A stretch of 64,000 bases of DNA from Coturnix japonica (GCF_001577835.2 NC_029532.1:5660606-5724605), one strand, 5' to 3'. Shown: positions 13,341 to 39,461, numbered from the stretch's first letter. Notes: generated by a model from the sequence alone, not told the origin. Numbers and translations are program-made.

Positions 13341-14376
13341 AGCCGTAAACCCAAACAAACGATCGCGTTCCTTCCGAACACAAAGGCGACTCCGATCATG
13401 AATCACCGGCGTCTTTATGACAGACCTCATCTCTCAGCCCTTGGCAGCTAATTCTTTGAACATCTCTGATTTTCACTGTTGACATCCATCCAGCCTCAGC
13501 GCGGCCTCTTTAAGGATCAGCTCTTGAGTTTTCTCCAGGGATCCTCTCCCAAGAGTTCACCAATCCATCTCCATCACAGAGATGCAGGGCTGGGTGCAGA
13601 GCCTGGGCTGGGGTCAGCAATTCACATCAAAAAGCAAAGCTGACCTCAATGGAGCCAAGTAAGGATGGAGAGAGAAGCAACACCACCCATCTGAGCCCTC
13701 ATTTCCAGGATGGGGAGGAGGATCAAGGACTTGTGTGGTGCCCAGATCCCTGCAGGGGAGCAGGGATGGAGCAGCTTCCCTGTGCCCAGATCTCTCTTGT
13801 AATAACTTTCTCACTGTTGAGGCTCTTCATTAAGGTTTCATCCTGCAGGAGTTGTGGAGGGGTTCGCTGCGTGCTGGGCTGCCCAGACAGCTTAGGTTTG
13901 TGGGTAGAAAACTACAGAGGGGTTTGCTCCAGCTCTCTGATAAGGGCTGCTGGCAAAGGCCTGGCTTTTTGCTACATGGTTATGAGCCGAGTTGGGCCTC
14001 GGGCACTTGGAACAAGCACAGCAATCTGTGGGGGTGGTGCCGAGGGAAGTTTGCCTCTCACCCACTGGGAAAACAGCGGAGAGCGGAGAGAGCAGCAAAC
14101 TAACAGAACAGCGACAATAAAAAGAATAGCAAACGATGTATGGATGTGTGAGGCACCCAGAGGTGGACATCTCCCTCTGCTGGGTGCAGAGCTGCACTGA
14201 CTGATGCTATGGCTGAGCCTGAGAGATCAGCCGAGGGTACTGGAAAGATAACAGCAGGAGGAACATCATGATAGTTCCATAGTAAAACAGTCTCGGTAAT
14301 GGAGTGCAGGTAATGGAGTGAGTGCTACAGGGGGGTACTGAGCTGAGAAGGACTGTGGAGCGTGAGGGTGTAAGTG

Positions 14377-14610
14377 AGGGAGAGGAGAGGAGAGGAGAGG
14401 AGAGGAGAGGAGAGGAGAGGAGAGGAGAGGAGAGGAGAGGAGAGGAGAGGAGAGGGGAGGAGAGGAGAGGAGAAGAGAAGAGAAGAGAAGAGAAGAGAAG
14501 AGAAGAGAAGAGAAGAGAAGAGAAGAGAAGAGAAGAGAAGAGAAGAGAAGAGAAGAGGAGAGAAGAGGAGAGAAGAGGAGAGAAGAGGAGAGAAGAGGAG
14601 AGGAGGAGAC
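14377..14610 (+). repeat. GA-rich pentamer microsatellite (GAGAG/AGAAG)
   Basis: About 230 bases are purines only. The 5' half is built from GGAGA pentamers, the middle from GAAGA pentamers, and the 3' end alternates the two (GAGGAGAGAA), giving a decamer period. The block structure shows successive local expansions of point variants. The tract is open in several frames on both strands, giving Glu/Arg-rich or Ser/Leu-rich translations, which reflects the pentamer composition and not coding. Confidence 0.95.
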
Positions 14611-14786
14611 CCTCCAGGATCCCCCTCTTCCTCCCCCCCGTTTCCGAGGCAGCCAACTCCGTGTGCATCCATCGCCCCCTCCCGGAGCGGATCTGTTTTA
14701 CAACGTGCCTTTCAAGATGCTCCTGCACTTCCCAGACCCTTTAAAGTCACCCCATTGTGATTAAGAGCTCCCCTACTTTGTCACTT

Positions 14787-14962
14787 TGGGGTTATGGTTA
14801 TGGGTAGGGTCAGAGTTAGGGTTACAGTTAGGGTTATGGTTATCTTATGGGGTTAGGGTTTGGGTTACAGTTAGATTATGGTTAAGGTTACAGTTATAGT
14901 TAGGGTTATGGTTAAGGTTACAGCTATGGTTACAATCAGGGTTACAGCTACAGTTATGGTTT
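14787..14962 (+). repeat. Degenerate telomere-like hexamer array
   Basis: About 176 bases read as consecutive hexamers related to TTAGGG: GGTTAT, GGTTAG, GGTTAC, AGTTAG, GGTTAA and similar, including several perfect TTAGGG units. The period is almost unbroken, though individual hexamers vary at one or two positions. This resembles a short, aged interstitial telomeric sequence or a telomere-derived microsatellite. It lies about 180 bp from the GA tract. Confidence 0.85.
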
Positions 14963-15679
14963 GCATTGCACGGCACTGCAGTTCCAATGTTGGTCATCCT
15001 GACTTATAGTCTGTCCTTGTTATATCAAAGGAGATAAGCACAAAGATGAGTACAAATGCCTGGTCTGAATGACACCATCCTGATTCATCTCCTCCTGCGT
15101 CCACTCAATCCACCTCCCCACACATCCCGTGTCCAGGTGAAGTGATTGCAGCCCTACCGCCCTGTGCTTCTCTATGGGGCAAACAGAGCAGCAGCCCCAG
15201 CACTGCACAGTGCTCTCACCTTATCCCTTCTGCTGCTGCTGCTGCTTCCAAGGTTTATTTATAGTGGGGATGGCCCTGCTGGCAGCCGGCACGGGGCTGT
15301 GCTGCAGTGGATGGATAGAAGCAGCTGTTGGCTTTGGGGCTGCAGTTCCCCCCACCTTGCTATGCTTTGTGTCAGCAATGCAGCCACGCACACAAGGCAG
15401 CACCTTCTGCTGTATTTCAGAAAGGAAATAAAATCAAATAAACAAAAATAATTTTAAAAGGTGAATCTACTCCACGAATGTAGACGTATATATCACGAAA
15501 ATATTGAATCTGGTTCCAATGAATGATTGCAGACTGTAAGGATCTTGCAGCCTCCACCAGGTGGGGCTTGGGCTGACTCCTCTGCTCTGCCTGGAGCCGC
15601 AAAGACACGACATTTCCAATAGTAAACACATCCACAGCGCGCTCCTTTGTGTGCCTCCCCGCCTTCCCTTTGTGTTTGG

Positions 15680-16721
15680 TCTCTTGTCTCCCGGGAGAGG
15701 AGAATGCGACGTGTCCGATAGAAGCCAACCCCACGCAACGGAGCAGAACGCGGCTCCCTCCGGCCCCGAGCAGCAGATGAGCTCAGATGGCGCTGAGATG
15801 GCAGGACGTAAGAAGATTTGCGAGTTTAAATTTAGCATCACCAGGAAAGGAGCGAGCTCTCACAACGCGTGTCGGGCTGTGTTAGCCGGGGGGTGGGGGG
15901 GCTCCCATGGATGGAAAGGCAGAGCCCACCGCAAGGATTGCAAGGGGTTGCGGGGGTCCCGACAAAGCGGCTCCCCACGGGTTTCCCGCAGCTCTCGGAC
16001 ACGCGTGGACCGGCCTCGCGTTCCCCCCCCCCCCAACACACACCCGGGCCGGCCCCACTGCTGGCTCCGCCCGCCGTGATGCGCTCGGGAGGCGTCTCCG
16101 CCGCCGCCGCTCCGCGGAGCCGAACCGAACCGCGCAATGGCGGGTATGGGGAGAAGGGGGGGCGGGGATGGGAGAACGAGGCCGTGTAATGGGGATGGCG
16201 GTGAGGGTGGTGGGAGGGGGGATGAGCGGGGTGGGCCTCGCCGTGACCCCTCGCTGTGCCCCCGCCCCCAGGTTGAAGCGGCGAAGCGAAGAGGAAGGAG
16301 ATCGGTGGGCGGTGAGAGACCTGGAGCGGCGTCTCGGCCTGCAGAGATGGATGCGTGATCTGCACAGCGCTGTCCGTCCGTCCGTCCGTCCGCATGTAGC
16401 ACGGGGGGGTCTACACGTCATCCACGGATCGTCCACCCCGCACCTCGCCAGCCCCGCACTCAGAGCTGCTCGGAGCGCAACGGGACACGCCGGCACCGCC
16501 GGCCGAACCGCACCGCGATGTCACCGCTGGGTCGAGGCGATGTCCCTCGGGTGAGGCCGGGCTGCCCGTAGGGAGCGCTGAGTCCGTGCATCCCCTGCCC
16601 TGAGCCGGCCCAGCACCGGCTGGATCATCCATGGGATGCTCAGCCCTGAGAGCAGCGCTGCAGCCGAACCGCTCCGACCCAACGGGAGGAAGTTCTCATC
16701 TCTGAAGGTGCCCTTGAGCAG
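15680..16721 (+). promoter_or_regulatory. BRD3OS: BRD3OS CpG-island promoter and 5' exon region
   Basis: A second CpG island (dense CG from about 15.7 to 16.6 kb) precedes the BRD3OS open frame. The coding exon may be spliced: a pyrimidine-rich stretch ending in AG at 16272 looks like an acceptor. Possible donors are the GT at 16144 or, less well, at 15808. Which is used cannot be settled from sequence. The island contains C runs (16023-16034) and a TCCG microsatellite. No TATA box is evident. Confidence 0.55.
16372..16392 (+). repeat. (TCCG)5 tetranucleotide repeat
   Basis: Five consecutive TCCG units lie in the BRD3OS CpG island, upstream of the coding exon and possibly within its 5'UTR. 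CpG-bearing tetranucleotide repeats are uncommon because methylated CpGs decay, so this suggests an unmethylated region. Confidence 0.9.
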
Positions 16722-16991
16722 ATGAGTGACAAAGTAATGAACGGGCGGGTGCCCCTGCCTGAAAAAGCCTTGTCGGAGGGTTATGCACGGCTGCGGTACC
16801 GGGACACGTCGCTGCTCATTTGGCAGCAGCAGCAGCAGAAGTTGGAGTCGGCTCCTCCTAACACGTACCTGAGCCGCAGCCGCAGCATGTGGTACTCACA
16901 GTACGGCAACGAGGCCATCCTGGTGCGGGATAAGAACAAGCTGGACGTCTCCAGGGACACGGGGCAGTCCAAGTTCTGTGCTATCATGTAA
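16722..16991 (+). CDS. BRD3OS: BRD3OS microprotein (89 aa)
   Basis: This is an uninterrupted 89-codon frame matching the small protein annotated at the BRD3 opposite-strand locus (formerly a lincRNA) in mammals; recognition is from memory of blocks such as [25 protein letters not shown] and [20 protein letters not shown]. Molecular function is unknown to me. There is no signal peptide, transmembrane segment or known domain; it is polar and basic with a Gln run at residues 35-39. The last four residues, Cys-Ala-Ile-Met, form a CaaX box with Met at X, the type favoured by farnesyltransferase. Start choice is open: ATG 16722 has weak context, while ATG 16737 ([10 protein letters not shown], 84 aa) begins the conserved part. 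The whole frame is in one exon. Confidence 0.85.
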   Translation: MSDKVMNGRVPLPEKALSEGYARLRYRDTSLLIWQQQQQKLESAPPNTYLSRSRSMWYSQYGNEAILVRDKNKLDVSRDTGQSKFCAIM

Positions 16992-17616
16992 TTCGGTGTC
17001 GTTAATCTGCACGTGGACACGAAGCAGGATTGCACCACCCCAAGCACGGGGCTGCGGCCATAGCAGGGCATGGGATGGGGCTGAGCGGCTGCCGGAGGTT
17101 TCAATTGCTTTGTGCTGTCGGTGGCATCTCATGTGGTGTGTTGTTGTGTGCGTACAATGGGAACTATCTTGCTCAGGGTGCGAGAGCTGGCAGCGTCCAA
17201 CTGGACCATGTGTGGCTGGGATGGCTGTACCAGAACTACCTGGGACAGAGGGTGTTAATTGAGTGCCCAGCACTGCAGTGTTTAACACTGGGCTGAGGGC
17301 ACAGCCCAGCCTGGACACCCCACCCAGCAATGCTGGGACATGAGCTCAGCTCCAGGCCAACCAGGACCTGGCATTGACCTCAAGGTGGATCATTTACCTG
17401 TCTAAAGTCAGGCATTGTGTTGTATTTATCCCAAACTTTTCCCTTTAAATAGAGTTCAAGCACTTTATTTTAACACAGTGAAGAACTTTCTCCCTCCTCC
17501 CCTTGCCATGTGTGCTGAATGCTGGATCACAAAGGCACGAGCAGCACACACCTGTGTTACCCTGAGTGGATGCACTGCAAACCACGGGCAGCTGTTTGTA
17601 ACGTAACTATTAATGC

Positions 17617-17656
17617 ATGTGTGTGTGTTTGGTGCTGTGTGTGTGTATGTGTGTGC
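17617..17656 (+). repeat. (TG)n microsatellite
   Basis: An interrupted TG dinucleotide repeat (TGTGTGTGTG, TGTGTGTGTATG and TGTGTG blocks) lies in the inferred BRD3OS 3'UTR. Confidence 0.85.
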
Positions 17657-18302
17657 TCATAAAGCCAAACCTGCTAGTGGACCTCCGTGCTTCACCCACC
17701 TGCGTGTCTCTGTGCAGATGCTCCTCTTGAGGCTCAATGGGACGAGCTGGGAAATGATCTGATGCTGTTTGCTCAAGCTGGGAAGCAGCACTCAGCAAAT
17801 GAGCTGGACTCAGGAAGCTGCAGGGATGGGCAAAGCAGTGCATGGGCTGCAGGATCCAGTGGGTGCTCGTAGCAGTGAGCTCATAGCACTGCAGGCTGAG
17901 TATAAGGGATAAACAACAGCACATCCCCCACCACCCGCTGTTTCTTTCCTTATAGAAAATACCCCCAAAAAATAGCTTTATTTTTTTAATTTCAGTAGGA
18001 AAGATGCTGCTGCTGTTGGCTATAAGCAGCCCCTTTTTGTTCACGTGGCTGGTAACCAAAATCCTCTTTGAAGAGTCAAACTATTCAGGAAAGCAAAGCA
18101 TGTGTCTGTGTTCCTCCAGCATAGAGAAGTGTGACCTGTCCTCCCCCTCCACCCCTGAGTGTGAGAGCATTTTCCATAGCCCCATTAGTCCCCATTAGTC
18201 ACAGTAGCTTTGTGGAGTGGCTGCTTTGAAGCGAGTGTTGCTGCAAGCAGTGGTGTAGATGCACTTGTTGAAAATGCTGCTGTAACCTCTTGGATAAAGT
18301 GC

Positions 18303-18308
18303 ATTAAA
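18303..18308 (+). terminator. BRD3OS: ATTAAA poly(A) signal, probable BRD3OS 3' end
   Basis: ATTAAA is the commonest variant of the poly(A) signal. It is followed after about 25 bases by a T-rich element (CTTTTTCTTTATT) expected downstream of cleavage. It places the end of BRD3OS about 1 kb short of the BRD3 3' end. Confidence 0.5.
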
Positions 18309-18325
18309 ATGATTTGAATGCATTG

Positions 18326-19357
18326 CTGGATGCATGCTTTTTCTTTATTACTTCCTTAGCACTGTGACACATAGAAGCTGTCGAGACTCCCAGTCAGCCC
18401 CAGCAGGGCACAAGGAAACAGCCTACAGGGGGATAATGGAGGACATGGTGTAAAGGGCTCTGCAAATAGAGAACAAGACCTGCAAAGAGAGGGATCTGCC
18501 CCACTGTTGTAATGATGGAGCTGCAGAATGGGAGGGCAGTGCCTGTCTGGAAGGAGAAGCTGCTGGGATGAGGGGGAAGTGAGCTGGAGCTCATTGATAG
18601 AGGCTATAAAGGCAAGGATGAAAAAGCATTTCCTTGGGAGGAATGACTGGCAGCACAGAGCTGCGCTGATACAACAGCAAAGCAAAACAGGTTTGCTGTA
18701 AACCTTTGAGATCAGAGCATTTAAAGGCAGTGAGCAGGAACAGGGTTAGAGAAAGATTAACCCTGCTGGGTCCTGGCTGCTGTAAGGGCTCGGTATAAAT
18801 AAAGCAGCAGGCACACATCTGAGAGAGCCAATAGAAATAAATACCTCCAGCAACCAGAATAGCTTTTGGCCACTGTACAGCAATGCCAAGAACTCTGCCC
18901 TGAGTGTGAGCAGCCCCTCCTTCCCCAAATGCACCTCCTGTGTCTCTATTACACCAGGGTGAGCTGGTAAGGAAATTCCCTCTGGTTCCTCCAGGTCTTG
19001 GGGGCTACAAAACAGCATTAAACACGGGTGATGTTTTCAACCTCCTCTATTGCAGCTCAACTTACCTCCATCAGCTGCAGCTCTCACACAAACTGAAGGG
19101 GGCAAAACCTCATCCCTTGGCTGCCCCAGTGCATTAAATCAGTCCAAATCCCCTACCAAAGCAGAAGAGCTTTTTGCCCATCAGGTTCTAAGCTGCTCCA
19201 GTCCACACCTGGGGCTGCAAACTGACATCCACGTTACCTCCAGGCTCCCAGCATGGGGATGTACAGCTGGTTTGTGCTCCTCTGTTGGCACAGCTCTGCA
19301 GCTGTAATGCAAAGAGAGGGAAGGGAGAGGAGGGTACAGAGGGTAACAAACCACACA
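18326..19357. other. Intergenic gap between convergent BRD3OS and BRD3
   Basis: About 1 kb separates the two inferred poly(A) sites of the tail-to-tail genes. I see no gene, RNA or repeat of note. An AATAAA at 18798-18803 on the plus strand is a possible alternative end for BRD3OS. Confidence 0.5.
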
Positions 19358-19375
19358 CACAGAACTATTTGTCTT

Positions 19376-19381
19376 TTTATT
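19376..19381 (-). terminator. BRD3: AATAAA poly(A) signal, distal BRD3 3' end
   Basis: Read on the minus strand, AATAAA is followed by about 20 bases and then a TGTGTGTGGTTTGT element, a textbook GU-rich downstream sequence. This gives a predicted cleavage site near 19358 and a 3'UTR of about 4.4 kb. Further AATAAA hexamers on the minus strand at 21370-21375 and 22762-22767 could yield shorter 3'UTRs. Confidence 0.7.
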
Positions 19382-22300
19382 ATGAAAACAAAACAGATGC
19401 CCCGGGACAAGGGTCCATCACCAGTAACATCAAAGATTACTTCCTAACTCCTGTCTTCATTCCATTTCTGTTGTGTTTGAGGCCAGCAATTTGCAATAAA
19501 CAAGCTAAACTACTTACACTGACTTCTCTTTTCCTCTCTTCAGTAACTGACATTTACAGGAATATACTAGAAATGGCACTAAAAAGTCGTAAGAAAGAGA
19601 GAGAGAGTTACGGTAAATTTGCATGCACATCATACAGAAAAGTAACAGCTTTTTGTTCTTAAATATTCAAAAATAAAAAGGGAGATATAAAGGAAAAATG
19701 CAAACAGTGAATCTTTGCAGATGGGTGATGCCAATAGCAGGGATGAGCCCCCAGTGGTGCCAACCCCCCCCCCCCAAAAGAGCTGCTGGTTTCTTTTCTT
19801 TCCCTTTGAAAAATGCCATTTAAAAAGAGATGCAAAGGCTGTTTTCTTATGTAAAAAAAAACCCCACACCCTGTTGTTTTTTATGAGAAGATGCTGCTTG
19901 TGGAATGAACCCTCACAGCCCAGCTTTATCTGCAGCACCTGCCTGCAGTCAGCCCCAGTGGGAGCTGCCCATGTGTTGGAATAGATCTGATAGTCCCTCA
20001 ACCCCCTCCCCACCCCACAAAAAGGCAGTGGTTTCTCATTGCTGTGCCCCAACCCCAGCTTTAAAACATCCTTCCTTTCAAAGCAAGGAAAAACTAAAAT
20101 CACAACTGGTCTAAAGAGTCCCCAAAATGAAGAACTAATGAGGTCACTGCAGACTGCTTCTATCACACAGCACATGGAAAGGACCTCGCTGGTAACTAAC
20201 CTGTATATATACATACACACACGTGTGCCTGTGGATGGGGGGTGTGTGCATCTGTTACACACAACCAACAGTCACAGAGCCCTGAAACATCAGCTCTGCA
20301 GCTACAAAACCCTGTAAGGTAGAAAAGCTTGGAATCACAGCAGTACAAAAGTGATTCTCTGTACAGACAAGGTTTGGTCAGCAGAAAGCTGCGCTGTACC
20401 CAACAGATGTCCTTGGTATAAAACAAAGCAGGGCTGAGCCCCAAGGTGTCAGTCTGGGCCCACTGAGGCTGCATCTGATGGGGCTGCCCAAAAACAGGCT
20501 GATCTGATCATCAGAGGAAGCTCAACCCAGGTTTTAAAGGTGTAGTAATGCTGGTTGATGGGTACCGAGTCTGCTCAGAAAGGGAACCTGTCAGAAAAAC
20601 TGGTTTCAATGAAACTATATACGTGTACCTATGAAATCACACTGACCTCCTCCTGGCATGTCATGCCGTACCAGCTCCAATAAATGCTCTACTCTTGCAG
20701 TTTCCAACTCAATAAAGGGCAGCTGCTACTTACTATGGACTGCAAACACATCTTTCCTGGAGACCCCCTGACCTGCAGATACAGAAGCATCACCAATGAC
20801 ACGCTGGGAGACAAAGCAGTGCTACAAACAATATGAAAGCAGAAGAAATCCTGAGAGCAACATTTTGCTCTTAAGAAGTCACCATTTGTTTTTCCTTCCT
20901 GAAACAAAGGTTGTGCCAGGATGGATTTCTCCTGCAAGCTGCCATTTGATGGGAAACATCTTCATTGCCATGAAAGCTTCCCACTCGGTGGAAGCCCAAA
21001 GCACCACCTGTGGGCTGCTCTCTGAATAGGAACCTCACATCCATAGTGGAGCTCTAGTTAATACACATAGAAAGGATTTCAACAGGGAAAACCAGGAGCC
21101 TGTTTATCCATGCTGTCGTGGTACCTGAAGTGGTTGCAATTACTTCAATTAAAATACTGGTTAGTTTTGATAATGCACATCTTAGATACGAGGTGAAATG
21201 CAGATGGAAACCAAGCCCATTATTAAAGCAAACAACTAAGCTCTTAATTAGGTGTATATTACATCTCCTCATAGTTGACTCTGAAAATATATTACTAAGT
21301 ATCCATCTAGAAGAAGATATTTTTGTAAGGGCGGAATGAGAAAAAAAAATTATAGCAACTAAAAATAACTTTATTGTTAATGGAGAAGGAAAAAAATCAT
21401 TCATTTCAGTAAGAATCGGAGCACCCTACAGCTCATCTGATCCCAACACAAAGGAAACTCCACCTGCAAAGACCTGCAGGGCTCCTGCCCATGGGCCCAG
21501 CACCAGCACAATGACACAAGGATGCTCTCAGCAGCAGAGCTTCCCTCAACTCACAGCTGAAAATGGCAGCTCCTTTCTACAGCAAACTCCAGAGTGTGTG
21601 TTATTGTCACTGTACAAAGAGCCATGCCAGCTGTGGGATCGGAATGGCATCCAGTGGTAGAACCCTTCTGGATACAGCCAGCAAGACTTCAATGGGCACA
21701 GAGTGACCGACAGCCACTCACCTGTGTGAGAAATAAACCTGCACCACTGGAGAGGCTCAGCAGGGTGAGTTATAGGGCTGACCCACAGCAGAGATGCAGC
21801 CGTAGGGGCTGGTAGTGGGAGAAGGAAAGGCGTAACTTTCTGTTAAACTCTGTATATTTTCTTTACAATAAAAAGCTAAAAAGTTAAGAATTTACAATAA
21901 ATTTCTGCCCCTCAGATTACAAACTTTATATAGTTACAGAACTGCTGTTTTTTTTTTCCTAAAACTGGATTATAAAATGAAAAAAAATCAACACTGTTTC
22001 ACCAAAAAATAAAATAAAATGGAGAAGGGGAAAGACACGTGGAAATAATACAGACAACAATTAAGGTGTTCCATTAAGAAATTACATCTACCTGTAGGTC
22101 TTCAAAATCTGTACAATACAAGAAAGAAGGGGCTGGGTTGAAAAGAGAGAGGACAGAAAACATAACCCCAAAAGTGAACACACAGGACATGACAGAGCAC
22201 CAGACACACAACAGACTGGACCGCAGCACCTGGAGGTATAAAGTCCAGCGTATTTAAATAACATCTCTGTGTTCTTTTCTTATTAAATCTGGTTTGAACC

Positions 22301-22481
22301 ATATTAAAAGTCTGCATTTCTGCTGGTCTTTTTTTTTTTTTTTAAGTGAGTTTAAAATGACCAAATGTGTTTAATAAATAAAGTACTTATATATACACGT
22401 GAGACAGAGAAAAACGGAGTGTATTGCAGCAGTGCAGGTGAAAACATTAGGCTGACTCGTAAGAAATTGCTAGCCTTAAAA

Positions 22482-22553
22482 AACTGCCTTCCCCTCATCC
22501 TTACCCTCCCCTCCCTTCCCTCCCCCCCCCCCTTTTTTTTTTTCCCTTATTAC
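22482..22553 (-). repeat. BRD3: Polypurine tract in the BRD3 3'UTR
   Basis: On the plus strand about 70 bases are almost all C/T and include a 10-11 C run directly followed by 11 T. In the BRD3 mRNA this becomes a long A run followed by a long G run and AGGGAGGGGAGG blocks, able to form an RNA G-quadruplex. Confidence 0.8.
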
Positions 22554-23798
22554 TATAATTGAGGTAAACACTTCAGGATCTGGTAACCTGCACCCTGCAT
22601 GACACAGAAGTAGCATTCCCTTTCTAGGAGCTCATTGCAGATACAAAGATAAAGGGGTGGGAAAGAAACAAACGAAAGCAAAAACAACCAACAAAACACA
22701 CAACCAACATCCCTCTCTGAGTCCCCTGCCAGCTCAGCCTCAGCTGGAGCTCGAGTGCTCTTTTATTTTAAGCCCAGACTGAGGTGCTTGTCATGGAGAA
22801 AGTACTTAAGCATGTGTCTAATAATGAGCACATGGCTCGACTTGGTCACTCTGCAGGGAGCACCCCTTGAGGCCCAGCTGAGTACTTGCAGCCAGGAGCT
22901 GTTTTCAATTCAAGCACGAACTTTCCTAGAAATTATCTATTGGATGTTAAAAATAACATTCCCAAGAAACTCGAGTATCCTTTGCTCCCTTCTTACCCAT
23001 GTATTGCCAAGAGAAAAAGGAAATGAGGAGCGCTAGAAATTACACATAGAAATATTTCTATCGCTCGTGTGCTTCCAATCAAATTCATGCTTAAATACCT
23101 TCCTGGACAGGTGCCTGTGCCTCCACCACCATTACCAAAAGTGTTAGCAATCCACAGTATGTTAGATTTCTTTCTGTTTCTTCTGCTTTTACATTAAAGA
23201 TGACAGCATCTGACATTTTCATCACGCCGTAGACTTGGAGGTTAAGAACACTAGTGCTAAGAAACAAATACACCACCTAGTTTCGAAGCTAACACCTTTT
23301 AGATACAGTACCATGTTACAGATTTCTTCAAAGAGATTTTTCCTTATACCTCGTGTGAGCCAGGTGGGCTTATTAAAAGAGAACAATTCAGGGAGGAGAA
23401 AGGGGCAGAAGGGAGACATACTATAAGCTCTGCAGGAACCTATTGGTCGTCTCCTGCAAAGAGTTCCAAGTTCTTCCATTTTCAACCAGATTTCTTCAGT
23501 TAAAAAATGTATTTTAGAGACTTTATGGCAAACAGTTCCCTTTGCATAAAGTCTAATCGCACACATGCAAAGATCTTCGACCTATTCATTAAAAAACAAA
23601 CAAAGAGCGCCCCCTGAAAAAATGGAAGATACTTTTTGTAACACTGAATTAAAAAGCAAAAGAAGTCAGAGAGGAAGTAAAACAAACAAAACACCTGACC
23701 ACCGTGGAACAAGAGCAGTACTTTAAGGAGAGAAAGGGACACTGCAGAGCATCGGTGAGGGTGATGTCCATTCTGTGCTTTGTGTAAGTGTCCGTAGC

Positions 23799-39346
<15,548 letters not shown>

Positions 39347-39461
39347 CTTCGTGCCGTGCTCTCACTCGCTGTCACAGCAGCAGCAACTGGGAGATCCTCC
39401 TTCTTCCTTTATGCTCCCTGAATGGGACTGACATCCCATTTCCAGGGTCCAACCATGCAAC

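Larger units (their letters stand above)
13341..15680. other. Intergenic region between VAV2 and BRD3OS promoters
   Basis: No supported gene is seen here. The longest open frames (for example 183 codons on the plus strand from 13649) have no recognisable domain or splice context. The region is dominated by a GA-pentamer tract and a telomere-like hexamer array, listed separately. CpG density is low between about 13.45 and 15.6 kb, separating the VAV2 and BRD3OS islands. Confidence 0.7.
16992..18325 (+). other. BRD3OS: BRD3OS 3'UTR (inferred)
   Basis: No further gene is seen after the BRD3OS stop. The inferred 3'UTR of about 1.3 kb runs to an ATTAAA signal at 18303 followed by a T-rich stretch. 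It contains a GT microsatellite and only short spurious frames. Length and end are inferred from the signal; a second AATAAA at 18798-18803 could give a longer form. Confidence 0.55.
19358..23798 (-). other. BRD3: BRD3 3'UTR
   Basis: This is the non-coding tail of the BRD3 mRNA from its stop codon at 23799-23801 to the predicted poly(A) site. It is AT-rich, especially 21.1-22.4 kb, and free of recognisable transposons. Several AATAAA signals suggest alternative polyadenylation. The tract at 22482-22553 is polypurine in the transcript. No supported coding frame or RNA gene is seen. The boundary is inferred from signals only. Confidence 0.65.

Noticed and set aside
12527-13348. 273-codon Arg/Pro-rich plus-strand frame antisense to VAV2 exon 1
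   Set aside because: GC-rich promoter sequence has few stop codons. The frame lies opposite the true VAV2 exon and ends in a polypyrimidine tract.
13649-14200. 183-codon plus-strand frame upstream of BRD3OS
   Set aside because: No family resemblance, no promoter and mixed composition; considered chance.
14207-14760. Glu/Arg-rich and Ser/Leu-rich frames of 115-173 codons
   Set aside because: These are translations of the GA-pentamer tract; all frames are open on both strands, which is a composition effect.
15838-16554. Frames of 180-215 codons on both strands in the BRD3OS CpG island
   Set aside because: They are Arg/Pro/Ala-rich frames typical of CpG islands and conflict with each other on both strands.
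19630-20268. 212-codon minus-strand frame in the BRD3 3'UTR
   Set aside because: It lies in the mRNA tail far beyond the stop codon, with no homology recognised and no initiation context.
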